From Apoderus coryli (lineage: Eukaryota > Arthropoda > Insecta > Coleoptera > Attelabidae): 64,000 nucleotides of DNA. Location: positions 22,330,860 to 22,394,859 of the forward strand of contig OU452199.1 of the NCBI GenBank assembly GCA_911728435.2. The letters run 5' to 3'. Below, in pieces: positions 10,198 through 22,219 of this stretch (positions are counted from its first letter, which is position 1; each line of letters starts with the position of its first letter). The translations under genes and the position numbers were made by a program. The notes beneath the pieces were generated by a model. The model was not told the DNA's origin. It worked only from the letters and a program-made list of their open reading frames with translations, and searched no databases.

Positions 10198-10342
10198 TGT
10201 AAATATACTTTTAAGTGGTTTACTTATGGATTAATTATTTAGAAAACTATTTCTTGAAAATCTTTATTAACTATCAATCTGACGGAAACTTAACATTAAT
10301 CAATAATAATAATAAAATATATGGAATGTTCTAATCATAACA
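10198..10342 (-). repeat. 5' LTR of the Pao-type element
   Basis: 145 bp, matching 6554-6698 with only a couple of differences. The outer end TGTTATGATTAG abuts TACTT, the right copy of the target duplication. Confidence 0.85.
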
Positions 10343-11270
10343 TACTTAATGAGGGTTACATGAGACAACAAAGTGATAGACACAGAAATATACATATTGC
10401 AATCAATGCAAGTAAGTACTTTTACTTTGTAATACCATAATATTAACTACTAGGTATCTACCAACCAACAAACTATTACAACTAGAGTTGTTGTTTATAT
10501 TCCAAACTTAATAGGTAAATTATAATGTTGAAAAAAATCGATACCTATGGAAGTGATGATAGATACACAGAAATAGGTACTATTATACTATACTAAAAAT
10601 ACTTAGAAAAGCAGACGTACGTAGGTAGGTACATTAATATTATTACCTATTATTATTATTTAGATTTGTTTGAAACTAAACTAAAGGTTACAAGGTCAAT
10701 TTCCATTTCCAAATAAGTAACGACATACCTACTCTTAATCAGTGTTGTTTGCCTGCTTTTTTTGATATAGATACATATGTCGTTGATAAATTGCTATTGT
10801 TTTTTTGTAAATCATAAGTAATGTATTAATGTAAACAAAAAAACTATTTGACACAAGCAATTTGTCTGTCCTGTTAAAAAAAACATATTATCAAAACCAA
10901 ATTCTGACGTGAAACTAGAGGTGTCAACTGAACTAAAATAAGTTACACCAACGTTAGAAAAAAATATTATCAAATTATGAAAAACCAACGAACCAAAATA
11001 GAAGATACGGTAGTCCTAAAAATGGAAAAATAACATCCACCACTATTAAGGTTAACGGTCTTTTAACATCTGGCTATGCGCTAAGTATTTCTCAGCTTAT
11101 AACAACATTAATTAATAAGCAGCATGTACAGGGTACAAAAAAACATTAATTAGCCCACATTTAAGAAATTTTATTTCAGACTTTTAGACACGGCAGCACC
11201 TTATCAGCGATAGGTGACCTTTTATTTTCTTTAAAAGACAAATTTTTAGCATAGGCTTTAAATTTATATA
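10343..11270. repeat. Macro-repeat arm, F orientation, right of the Pao insertion
   Basis: Resumes the arm broken by the Pao element. 10370-10700 is the reverse complement of parts of 34540-35060 and 39600-39900 (for example the GTGATAGACACAGAAATATAC and AAACTAAAGGTTAC blocks). 10790-11160 matches blocks at 41700-41990, 42840-42960 and 44340-44520. No gene seen. Confidence 0.65.
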
Positions 11271-12671
11271 CGGGGTGAGTCAAAAATGTATTTCATTATT
11301 TTGGACAAAAAAGTAATATTTTGAATAATTTTTTGATTTCTTTAGATTTCAATTCAAGATTTCTTTGAAAGTTAAACTATAACCTCCTAGAGGTTATCTA
11401 CGGGGTAACTCAAAAATGTATTTCTTTATTTTGATAAGGAAAAAAAAGTAATATTTTGAATAATTTTTTGATTTCTTTAGATTTCAAATCAAGATTTTTT
11501 TGAAAGTTAAACTACAACCTCCTAGAGGTTATCTACGGGGTAACTCAAAAATGTATTTCTTCATTTTGTTAAGGACAAAAAAAGTAATATTTTGAATATT
11601 TTTTCATTTCTTTAGATTTCAATTCAAGATTTCTTTAATAGTCAAACTATAACCTCCTAGAGGTTATCTACGGAGTAACTCAAAAATGTTTATTAATGTT
11701 ATTTATTATTTAAGACTTTTAGACACGACAGAACCTTATCAGCGATAGGTGACTTTATATTTTCTTTAGCATACACTTTAAATTGATATACGGGGTGAGT
11801 CAAGAATGTATTTCATTACTTTGTTAAGGACAAAAAAGTAATATTTTGAATAATTTTTTGATTTCTTTAGATTTAAATTCAAGTTTTCTTTGAAAGTTAA
11901 ACTATAAGCTCCTAAAGCTTATCTACGGGGTAACTCAAACATGTATTTCTTTATTTTGTTAAGGACAAAAAAGTAATATTTTGAATAATTGTTTCATTTA
12001 TTTAGACTTCAATTCAAGATTTCTTTAAAAGTTAAACTATAACCTCCCAGAGGTTATCTACGGGGTAACTCAAAAATGTATTTGTTTATTTTGTTAAGGA
12101 CAAAATAGTAATATTTTGAATAATTTTTTCATTTCTTTGGCTTTCAATTCAAGATTTCTTTGATAGTTAAACTATAAGCTCCTAGAGATTATCTAAGGGG
12201 TAACTCAAAAATGTATTTCTTCATTTTGTTAAGGACAAAAAAGTAATATTTTGAATCATTTTTTCATTTCTTTAGATTTCATTTCGAGATTTCTGTAAAA
12301 GTCAAACTATAACCTCCTAGAGGTTATCTACGGGGCAACTCAAAAATGTTTATTAATGTTATTTATTATTTAAGACTTTTAGACACGACAGACATCAGCG
12401 ATAGGTGACTTTTTATTTTCTTTAAAAGAGAAATTTTTAGCATACACTTTAAATTTATATACGGGGTGAGTCAAAAATGTATTTTGTTAAGGACAAAAAG
12501 TAATATTTTGAATAATTTTTTGTTGTCTTGAGATTTAAATTCAAGTTTTCTTTGAAAGTTAAACGATAAGCTCCTAAAGCTTATCTACGGGGTAACTCAA
12601 AAATGGATTTCTTTATTTTGTTAAGGACAAAAAAGTAATATTTTGATTAATTGTTTCATTTATTGAGACTT
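11271..12671. repeat. Minisatellite S1, 135-bp monomer, first part
   Basis: TATCTACGGGGTAACTCAAAAATG recurs at 135-bp spacing (CGGGG at 11401, 11536, 11671, 11926, 12061, 12196, 12331). Blocks carrying ACTTTTAGACACG at 11175, 11712 and 12375 interrupt it and give a higher-order pattern. Each monomer contains a palindrome: ATAACCTC-CTA-GAGGTTAT at 11379-11397, or ATAAGCT-CCTAA-AGCTTAT at 11904-11922 and in a later monomer near 12570. The pairs change together. Confidence 0.85.
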
Positions 12672-14312
12672 AATAATAATAATAATAATAATAAACGGAC
12701 TTTATTTTAAACTCGGCGAAGATCAGCAAAGGCTGTTTGCTTAACCGAGCATATATACACTAATTAAATACAATAGGTACTTACACTACACTATCTAAAT
12801 AAACAAATTTGAGTTCTCACAAAAAAAAATATATTAAAAGAAAACCAAAAAGAAAACGAAATATCATGACAACAATATATCATTAGCAATAATTTTCAAT
12901 AATTTTCAACAACAACAATAATCAAACAAACATTCATGTATCACATAAATGCAAAAACAGGTAGGGTGAGACAGAGCATCAGCCATTGTTCAAAAGGTAC
13001 TCTTTATAATTATTTTTGAAGCTATAGGTTGACAGCAATTTCATTTCTGCAGGTATTTTATTATACAAATGAGAAGCAACATAGGAGAACGAACGTTCAA
13101 ATAAAGCAGATCTATGTTTTGGTATGCTGAGGAGATGGCGGTATCGTGTATCTCTATCATGCACAATATGTCTGTGACATAGTTTCTCTCTCAGGTATGA
13201 CGGACCCCAGATTTCATAATTTTATGAATCAAACATGCCATATGTAACTCTCTACGTTTTTTCATAGTCAACCATTTTAACTTCGTAAGTCGTTCGCTAA
13301 TGTGATCTCTCAGGCTCAGTCCAAAAATAAAACGTACACAAGAGTTCTGAATTTTCTGAATCTTATATTGATATTGTGCATCCAAACAGGGACCGTAAAC
13401 CACATCGCAATAATTACAATGGCTCAAGATCAGGCTTTCGCATAATTTTTGTTTCATATGTCTACTTAAAACATACCTACTTCTATATAAATTTCGCAAA
13501 GACATATAGGCTCTCTGAACAGTCTTACTAACTTGCGTTTTAAACCGCAGGCTATTATCAAATATTACTCCAAAGTTCCTGACCTCTGTTTTAGTAGATA
13601 TCATACTCTGATCTATTTTAATATTCAAGTTGTTTTCATGACCAAAATATATAACATTCGACTTTAAAGGATTTAGTTTTAAACCATTACTAATGCAATA
13701 TGTTTGAATTCGATTAAGAGTATCATTTATTTTGTTTTCTACATTATGAGAGTTATTTTTATTAAAAGAAACATAAACGTGGGTGTCATCCGCATATTGA
13801 TGTATACAACATGAATTAAGACAATCTAAAATATCTGTGGTAAAAATAACAAAAAACAAAGGACCCAAAATAGATCCCTGTGGCACGCCCCTGGTCAGAT
13901 GAAGAGACTCAGATTTTTCCCTATCTATCATAACTTCTTGGGTACGATCGGACAGATAACTACGCGCGAAATTTATTGTTGCTTCGTCAAACCCATAATA
14001 GTGTAATTTTGCACAAAATAAATTATGATCGATTGTGTCGAAAGCCTTGCTCAAATCCAGAAGTACTAGCGCGACGTGTCTCTGCTATCCATAGCTTTTA
14101 TTATGTCATGCAGTACCCTTAGTAAGGCAGTAGCAGTACTTAGGCCCTTACGAAATCCTGACTGAAAATTGGAAAAAAGATTATTATCATTCAAATATCG
14201 AACCACTTGTTTGTAAATAATTTTCTCGAATATTTTTGAGAAGACTGGTAATAAACTAATCGGTCGCAAATCTGATATTTCCTGTACAATAGTTGTCTTG
14301 GGTCTTGGTAAT
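12672..14312 (-). mobile_element. 5'-truncated non-LTR retrotransposon (LINE-B)
   Basis: The 3' end is at the left, with a (TTA)n tail at 12672-12695. The flanking S1 sequence reads GAGACTT on the left and CAATTCAAGATTTC on the right, which together restore an uninterrupted monomer, so the boundaries are precise to a few bases. Only the C-terminal half of the RT ORF is left. Clade: CR1/Jockey-like from the RT motifs and the simple-repeat tail. Confidence 0.85.
12979..14269 (-). pseudogene. LINE-B reverse transcriptase, C-terminal part
   Basis: Three frames that read on from one another. 14269-14066 has RPISLLPVFSKIFEKII and FQSGFRKGLST. 14054-13191 begins MSKAFDTIDH and contains GVPQGSILGPLFF and the catalytic QYADDTHVY. 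13164-12979 is the C-terminal tail (RYRHLLSIPKHRS...). Frameshifts lie near 14060 and near 13185. The endonuclease domain and the start of RT are missing because of 5' truncation. The YADD residues are intact but the gene is dead. Confidence 0.85.
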
Positions 14313-14910
14313 CAATTCAAGATTTCTTTAAAAGTTAAACTATAACCTCCTAGAGGTTATCTACGGGGTAACTCAAAAATGTATTTCTTTATTTTGTTAA
14401 GGACAAAATAGTAATATTTTGAATAATTTTTTGATTTCTTTGGATTTCAATTCAAGATTTCTTTGAAAGTTAAACTATAAGCTTCTAGAGGTTATCTACG
14501 GGTAACTCATAATTTTTTTTCTTTGAAAATATTTTTTTATTTTTTTTTTTTGAATTTTTTTTTTAAATTTTGTTCTTTGATTTTTTTTTTTGAATTTTTG
14601 TTACATTTCTTTTTTTCATTTTTTTTTAAATTTTTTTTTTGAATTTTTCATTTCTTTAGATTTCAATTCAAGATTTCTTTGAAAGTTAACTATAACCTCC
14701 TAGAGGTTATCTACGGGGTAACTCAAAAATGTATTTCTTTATTTTGTTAAGGGCAAAAAAGCAATATTTTGAATAATTTTTTGATTTCTTTAGATTTCAA
14801 TTCAAGATTTCTTTGAAACTTAAACTATAAGCTCCTAGAGGTTATCTACGGGGTAACTCAAAAATGTATTTCTTTATTTTGTTTAGGACAAAAAATTCTT
14901 CTTATTTTTT
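14313..14910. repeat. Minisatellite S1, second part, with T-rich tract
   Basis: Continues the 135-bp array after LINE-B. 14512-14650 is an expanded T-tract region (long T runs broken by GAA and AAA). The array ends just before the F-orientation PAL tag. Confidence 0.8.
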
Positions 14911-14913
14911 TTT

Positions 14914-14988
14914 ATAACCCTCAATGACTTTTTTCATAGATAAAACTACCACAAAACGACTGGGAAATCCCGCAGGAATTTCTTGTTA
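14914..14988 (-). repeat. PAL tag, F orientation
   Basis: ATAACCCTCAATGACTTTTTTC...GGGAAATCCC...TTTCTTGT, the reverse complement of the tag that opens each R unit. The palindrome is slightly damaged here (CCCGCAGGAATTT). Other F copies are at 42279-42353 and 44995-45067; the latter has AAGTCCC/GGGATTT, which still pairs through a G-T wobble. Confidence 0.75.
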
Positions 14989-15068
14989 TTATATACTAAT
15001 GAGTGCTTTCGCGTCTTTGTCTAAAATCGTGAAAAAAAGGGCCAAGTTAAAGCCATTTTGGCACCTGT

Positions 15069-15084
15069 TCCGCCTTCCGGCGGA
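15069..15084 (+). other. HP hairpin, F orientation, variant 2
   Basis: TCCGCC-TTCC-GGCGGA. The surroundings match variant 1 (GTCTTTGTCTAAAATCGTG upstream, TCTATATAGAAATTTTCC downstream). An upstream stem GCCAA...TTGGC is also present (about 15041-15063). Confidence 0.65.
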
Positions 15085-15184
15085 CCAGCAGCGCTGTCTA
15101 TATAGAAATTTTCCTTTTTGCACGCGGGAAAGGCGTCTTTAAAAAGGTGATTCCGTGCATTAAAATAATGTATTTTATTAATAT

Positions 15185-17037
15185 ACAAGAAATCCCTTTG
15201 GGATTTTCCAGTCGGTTTGTGGTAGTCTTATCTATGACAAAAGTCATTGAGGGTTATAAAAAAAATAATTAAAAAAAGTTTTCCCAGAGCTGGGAGTCGA
15301 ACCCCTAACCTTTAGCATGCGAAGCGAACGCCCTACCAATGACGCCACAGAAACCTGATAACAATTATTTTAATTTAATTTTAATAATATAGGTTCCAAC
15401 TACCTAACTGGTGATATTTTAAATCGGACACATACACCCTGTATAAAAATTTTATGAGCCCATTCTACCTAAAAATACTGTGAAAGAAAAGACATATATA
15501 AAAACTTCAAACTAAAATTTTTTTGAAACATTTTTTAACCACCCTGTGCAATAATTTCATAAACCAATCTAAAAAACTAAAAAAAATCTGAAAATTTTTC
15601 TACCTATTACGTTCTACCGTACCTAAAAATATTGAAAATAAATAGAAACATTTTTGAGTTACCCCGTAGATCACATGTTTAACCACCCTGTGCAATAATA
15701 TCATAAAGCAATCTAAAAAACTAAAAAAACCTGAATATTTTTGTATCTATTACGTTCTACCGTACCTAAAGATATTGAAAATAAATAGAGTTACCCCGTA
15801 GATCACCTCTAGGAGCTTATAGTTACACGTTAAAGAAATCATGCATTCAAATCTAAAAAACCAAAAGATTATTCAAATATATTACGTTTTTGTCCTTAAA
15901 AACAACAAATGCATGTTTGACTCACCCCGTATATAAATTTATAGTGTACGCTAAAAATGTTTCAAGATTTAAAAGTTTTTCGATTGCAATCTGAAAAAAA
16001 AGTTAAATGTGCACAATCAATAACACATTAAAAAATGAACTGGGATCACTGTGTATAACTACACCTAAAAAAACCTCTGTATATACTGAAATCCATCAAA
16101 AAAATCAAATTTTTTACTTTAGACAAAATTATAAAGAGCATCGAAAAGTGTCTTATTCCATAGAAGTTATGCAACCGTAAATACCATAATGATGTGTTGG
16201 AGGTTGCATAAGTATAAGATATTAAAACTAATCAGTTAAATGTCATTGATTGGTTGTAATTATTGAAATCGTAGCCCGTCTGCACATATTCAAAGATGTT
16301 AATATCTCTGCACATGTAACGGGATCATTGAACTTTTTTGTATTATTATTGAAATTGTAACCTTTCTGGTGCGAATTAATTTTCGATTGTGCAAATTTGT
16401 CAACTTGTGCACTGCCAGATTTAGTTCATGTGAATAGTAGTATAATAAAAATAAGTATAAATTAGTAGTTTTGTTAGATAAAATAATGTTTTAATATTTG
16501 TTATGTTATTGTAGGAGTTGAGTAAATTAAATTTGTTGGAAAATCGAGTACCTAATAATGTTCCATGTATAGATCTATTGTGTAATATGTGGATTTATTG
16601 AGGAAAATCTTCTAGAATATGTTTGTGATGAAAATCTTCAAATAAAGCGTGGCATCCGCGTATTTCTCACCTTTTCTTCATTGTTGCCAGAATTTAATGA
16701 ATGATATATAAATAATATGGATTTTTATCTACAACAAAATTATTTTAGCAAAGGTAAAATAAAATAAACTTGGGGAAATTAAGATTATATTTAATTAAAC
16801 ATCTGGTGTGTCGTGTGTAAATAGGTTTCAGTTTAATTATGCTATTGCGAGAATAATAAGTACGAGGTGTAGGATACAGATAATTTGAAAGACATTCTGG
16901 CAGCAAAGCATTGTAAGTTGGTATGTTGTTTAATCGAGTAGATTCCATAAGAATAACACACAAATCTGTTTTCTTTTCTACTTACTAAGTAAAGTCACTT
17001 TAATGAAAAATGTGACGATTTGGGAACTATTTTAAAA
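15185..17037 (+). repeat. Macro-repeat unit R1
   Basis: Opens with the PAL tag (AAATCCC-TTT-GGGATTT, then GTGGTAG...GTCATTGAGGGTTAT), then an A-rich tract, the antisense tRNA-like segment, scattered satellite fragments in R orientation (15500-16000), and a 1-kb non-coding region whose end (16730-17037, from CAAAATTATTTTAGC) recurs at 19480-19760 and 21320-21600. No gene seen. Confidence 0.75.
15283..15350 (-). repeat. tRNA-Ala-like Pol III promoter segment in unit R1
   Basis: On the minus strand: A box TGGTAGGGCG (15329-15338), anticodon-loop region CTTCGCATG, B box GGTTCGACTCC (15293-15303), then a T run. The order and spacing fit a tRNA, closest from memory to tRNA-Ala. The acceptor stem is not intact, so it is a tRNA-derived SINE-like promoter, not a tRNA gene. 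Confidence 0.6.
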
Positions 17038-20000
17038 ACAAGAAATCCCTTGAGGGATTTCCCAGTTGTTTTGTGGTAGTTTTATCTATGACAAATGTCA
17101 TTGAGGGTTATATAAAAAAAAAATGAAAATTTGGGTTGAAATCAAATAAATAGAATTACATTTGAGACAACCTGTATATACATAAATTTTATGAAGTTAT
17201 TCTAACAAACTAAGAGAATTCAAAAGTATTCCTATTAAAAGTTCTTCATGATTTCATAGTTTCTTGGCGGTTTAACCAAAAGTAACCTCGCCGATGAGTT
17301 GCGTTATTATCGGTCCATTTGAACATTTACATAACTTTAATTACTAACCTATGTTTTGTTATTGCTCTTGGTGATTTACTCTTGACCATTTGCTTCGTAC
17401 GTTAGAAAATTTAAAATATTCATTTTCAACTTTTCTGTGTCTCATCATTGTCGCATATGTATTTTATTCTGTGCTTTTACTTAATTGAATGAACACTAGG
17501 TATGCAACACATAATACATCATAATTATATATTCAAGGACAGAACTCTATGTTTCTGACATCAGACAGAATAGATCGTCATTGTATTAGTTACGCGGTAT
17601 CGGCGGCATCAGGCATTACCCTTTGATTTCTTTCTAATATAATATTACTTAGTTGTTAAGTTACCAGTTTGTTATTAGTATTATTTTACATATGCTTTAC
17701 TTATAATTAAAAAAATAAATTAAAACAAACGCTCTTGTTTTAATATAACAATCAAGAATATAACAATCATAACCGCAGTTATAATCGGTGAATGGCGTGA
17801 ATTCGACTTTATACGCAATAATATTCTTCTCTCTCTCTCTATCTCTCTCTCTCTCTCTCTCTGTTTGACTTTGCCTAACATTTATTTATTCACATACGCA
17901 TATTTCTTCTTCTTGTCTTCCTGCCTCCTGCTAAATACGCATATTTTGTTTCATAAAGTGATTTGATTGAAGTTAAAACGAATATTCTTTTTTAATAGAA
18001 ATTCACTTACTACTAAATATTAAAAGAAATCATTATTGGTAGATAAATTCAAAAATATTTTCTTTCACCTTTCCTCAGCTTAACTAAGAGGTAAATATGT
18101 CATTCTATGCAAAATATCACCATTTGTCACTCGCCTGTCTGTCATACCGTTCCTTTTACAAATTTGATTTATATTATATCAGTTTGAATAACATTTATCC
18201 GGTAAATTATATTACAAAATTTTTTTCACTGACCGAGAGAACAGAGGCGATGTAGCGCTAATTTAATAGGCTTTGCCTCACTTCAATCCCTTGGTTATAA
18301 AGCTTTTGAGAATAAAGTTCTCATTTACCTGCAATTGAAATATGTAATAATACCATTGTATTTTCAGACAAAAGTAAAATGATGTTCCTAGTTCTAATTT
18401 TTTCTATATAACTTACTGAACTTGATGTATTTTAATTAAAAAAAGAGAAACACGATTTGGTAAAAGCAATAATATTTATTTAGAAAATAACAAAATATAG
18501 AAAAAATGAAATGTTACTTATTACACATAAAAAATAGTACCAACCAGAACAGTAGTTGATATGTGCTCGATTTAAAAACGATTTGTGCTGACTCACCGAA
18601 ATATGTAGTTTATTATTTGTTTATACATTTTGATCATAAATACGTACGTACCTAGAAAAATAAACAATTTTAGCTGGAATAACTTTAAATAATAATAAAA
18701 AGTATTGTATTTTAAAGTACTTACGTTAAAAAGTTTCTTTCCACAGAATAAGGAATGTATTAATCTTTGCTTTATGGTAAGTCGTTTTTGTTTACCAATG
18801 TGGAGATTAGGAGATACCAAAGTAGTATGTGGTATAATATGTAGGTACGTACCTAGGAACATAAACAAATCTAGCAGAAATACCTTTAAATAAACATAAA
18901 AAGTATTGTATTTTAAACTACTTACGTAAAAAAGCTTGTATAGCCTTTTCAAGTGTTTGTTTACGTACGTGGAATATGTTTAACCTAGTATACATCAAAA
19001 ATCGAATTTTGGCTAGTTTGGCTTGGTATTAATAGAATATAATTACCGTGTACAATCACCAATATTAGTATGGATTTTATTATGTTTTTTCTATTTTCAA
19101 ACAAATTAAAAGGATTTATATTTTATTTCAAAATGCCACTTGTTATAATTGTCATACAGCAAATTTTAGCTCTTTAGTTCCTTGGTTGTCAGATTTATTT
19201 TGTCCTAGCATATAAAATATGTAATATATTTATATGGGAGAATATTTCCGTAAAAGTAGATTTGAAACTAAAGTTTTCGTGAGAGAAAATTGAAAATAAA
19301 GATTGGCTAATTTAAGTTTGTGGTTAATTAACTTGTGTTGGGTATGTAATTGAATTGGGATTGATTGATTTTGGTATTTAGATTGAATAAAGTGTGGCAA
19401 CCGCGATTTTCGCAATTTTTCTAGGTTGTTGTCACATTTTGAATGAATTGCATGGAATGACATATAAATAATATGGATGTTTTTCAACAACGAAATTATT
19501 TTAGTAAAGGTAAAATAAAATAAACTTGGGGAAATTAAGATTATATTTAATTAACCATCTGGGGGTGTGTCGGATCTAAATAGGTGTCAGTTTAATTAAG
19601 CTATTGCGCGAATAATAAGTACGAGCTGTAGGATAGAGATAATTTGAAAGACATTCTGGCAGCCTTGCATTGTAAGTTGATATGTTGTTTAAGCGAGTAG
19701 ATTCCATAATCAAATCTGTTTTCTTTTCTATTGACTTTACTTTAATGAAAAATGTGACGAGAGAAGATGAGCCTCACTAAAAGTAGCCTACCCCCTATTC
19801 TCAATATTTAACTGTATGTTAAAACACATGGCATATTTTACACTTGTTTTGATTGTCAGAAATCCGTGCCCAACTTTATCCTGTTTTCGTTCAAGATTAG
19901 AGTGAATAAGGGCACACAATTTATAATTCTTGATGTTTCCCTTCAAAGGAGCCTCACCAAAAGTAGCCTACCGCCTATTCTCAACTGTTTGTAAAAACAC

Positions 20001-20107
20001 ATGTCATATTTTACAATTATTTTTCTTCGAAGGAGATACGTACGAACTTTTACTCGTTTTCGTTGAAGATTAGAGTGAATAAGGACTCTCACAATTTATA
20101 TTTCTTG
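17038..20107 (+). repeat. Macro-repeat unit R2
   Basis: PAL tag with the TTGA loop at the start, no tRNA-like part, and 3 kb of AT-rich non-coding DNA. It includes a (CT)n tract at 17829-17861 and a 201-bp tandem duplication at about 18640-18930 (AGTATTGTA at 18701 and 18902). From 19390 it returns to the shared 1-kb region. Two copies of AGCCTCACCAAAAGTAGCCTACC-like sequence occur at 19770 and 19950, with another at 21618. Confidence 0.65.
17829..17861. repeat. (CT)n microsatellite
   Basis: CT repeats with one CTAT interruption. Confidence 0.9.
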
Positions 20108-21782
20108 ACAAGAAATCCCTTTGGGAATTCCCAGTCGTTTTGTGGTACTCTTATCTATGATAAAAGTCATTGAGGGTTATAAAAAAAAAATCGTAATTTT
20201 TTTTTTGTATTTTTTTTTATTTTTTTTTGTTTGTATTTTTTTTAATTTTTTTTTTTATTAATTTTTTTTCATTTTTCTTTTAATTTTTTTTTGTCATTTT
20301 TTGTTACTAATTTTTTTTTTCAATTTTTTTTATTAATTTTTTTTTTTAATTTTATTTTTAATTTTTTAAATTTTTTTTTTTTTATATTTGAATTAAACAA
20401 ATTAAAAAAAAAAACAAAAGTATTGCCACAGCTGGGATTCGAACCCTTAACCTTTCGCATGCGACGCGAACGCCCTACCAATGACGCCACAGAAACCTGA
20501 TAACAAATATTGTATTTTAATTGTAATAATATAGGTTCCAACTACCTAACTGGTGAAATTTAAATGGGAACAATACACATACACCCTGTATAAAAATGTT
20601 ATGATCCCATTCTAACTGAAAATACTGTGAAACTTAAAAAATATATAAAAATCTTCAAATTAAAATTTTTTTGAAACATTTTTTTGAACCTGTAGCAGCT
20701 TATAGTTTCACTTCAAAGAAATTTTGAATTGAAATCTAAAAAACTCAAAATATTACTTTTTTGTCCTTAAAAAAATAAACAAATACATTTTTGACTCACC
20801 CCGTATTTAAATTTAAAGTGTACGCTAAAAATTTCTAAAGATTTAAAATTTTTTCGATTGCAATCTGAAAAAAAAGTTAAATGTGCACAATCAATAACAC
20901 ATTCAAAAATGAACTGGGATCACTTTGTGTATAACTACACCACCTAAAAAAACACCCCTGTATATACTGAAACTCATCAAAAAAATCAAATTTTTTACTT
21001 TAGAGAAAATTAAAGAGCATCGAAAAGTGTCTTATTCCATAGAAGAGGTTATGCAACCTTAAATACCATAATGATGTGTTTGACGTTGCATAAGCATAAG
21101 ATATTAAATCTAATCAGTTAAAGGTCATTGATTGGTTGTAATTATTGAAATTGTAGCCCGTCTGCACATATTCAAAGATGTTAATATCTCTCCCACCTCA
21201 ATGATATCTCTGCACATATAAAGGGATTATTGAACTTTTTTGTATTATTATTGAAATTGTTACCTTTGTGGTGGGAATCAATTTTCTAATGGCAAAAAAT
21301 ATGTCAACTTGTGCACACTACTCTGCCAGAAATAAACTTGGGGAAATTGAGTTTATGTTTAAATTAGCATATTCACGTGTTTCGGTTGTAAACCGATTTC
21401 GGATTAATTACGCTATTGCAGAAATAATAAGTACGAGGTGTAGGATAGAGATAATTTGAAAGACATTCTGGCAGCAAAGCATTGTAAGTTGGTATGTTGT
21501 TTAAGCGAGTAGATTCCATAAGAACAACACACAAATCTCTTTTCTTTTCTACTGACTTTACTTTAATGAAAACTGTGACGATTTGAAAACTATTTTAAAA
21601 ATGTTTCGCTTCAAAGGAGCCTCACCAAAAGTAGCCTACCGCACATTCTCAATATTTAACTGTATGTAAAAACACATGACATATTTTACAATTGTTTTTC
21701 TTCGGAGGAGATACGTACGAACTTTTACTCGTTTTCGTTGAAGATTAGAGTGAATAAGGGCTTACACACTTTATATTTATTG
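20108..21782 (+). repeat. Macro-repeat unit R3
   Basis: PAL tag, a T/A-rich tract of about 200 bp (20195-20420), an antisense tRNA-like segment, R-orientation satellite fragments, and the shared 1-kb region again (21040-21600). No gene. Confidence 0.75.
20424..20493 (-). repeat. tRNA-Ala-like Pol III promoter segment in unit R3
   Basis: Minus strand: A box TGGTAGGGCG (20471-20480), GTCGCATGCGAAA in the anticodon arm, B box GGTTCGAATCC (20435-20445). The B box is a better match to consensus than in R1. A T-rich tract follows downstream on the same strand, which could end Pol III transcription. Confidence 0.6.
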
Positions 21783-22219
21783 ACAAGAAATCCCTTCGGG
21801 ATTTCCCAGTCGTTGTGTGGTAGTTTTATCTATAAAAAAAGTCATTGAGGGTGGCAAAAAAAAATCAAAAAAAAAAAATTTCAAGGAAAAAAATGTTTCT
21901 ATTATTAAAAAAAAATTAAAAAAAAAAAATTTTAAAAAAAAAATTTCAAAAAAAAAAATTTAAAAAAAAAAAAATTAAAAAAAAAAATTTTAAAAAAAAA
22001 TAATTCAAAAATTAATTAAAAAAAAGTATTGCCAGAGCTGAAAATCTGAAAATGTTTCTATCTATTATTGAAAATAAATAGAAACATTTTTGAGTTACCC
22101 CGTAGAAAACCTCTAGGAGCATATAGTTTAACTTTCAAAGAAATCTTGAATTGAAACCCAAAGAAATCAAAAAATTATTCAAAATATTACTATTTCACCT
22201 TAACAAAATAAAGAAATAC

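Larger units (their letters stand above)
5579..10342 (-). mobile_element. Pao-type LTR retroelement with inverted gag segment outside the LTR
   Basis: From 10342 down to 6554 it is a minus-strand element: LTR, primer site, gag N-terminus, gag C-terminus/protease, RT-RNase H, integrase remnant, polypurine tract, LTR. The plus-strand gag middle at 5579-6553 abuts the outer end of the 3' LTR. The composite is flanked by TACTT (5574-5578) and TACTT (10343-10347). If the left end is taken at the TGGAG at 5582 the match extends to TACTTTAT/TACTTAAT, seven of eight bases. No such duplication flanks the two LTRs alone. So the inverted piece was already attached when the element integrated. Internal deletions removed the gag middle and the integrase core, so it could move only with helper functions. 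Confidence 0.75.

Noticed and set aside
15283..15350. Functional tRNA-Ala gene
   Set aside because: Acceptor stem does not pair and the copy at 20424 is embedded in the same repeat; promoter relic only.
18593..18952. 119-codon minus-strand frame with two similar halves
   Set aside because: The halves reflect a 201-bp tandem duplication in AT-rich DNA; no family features.
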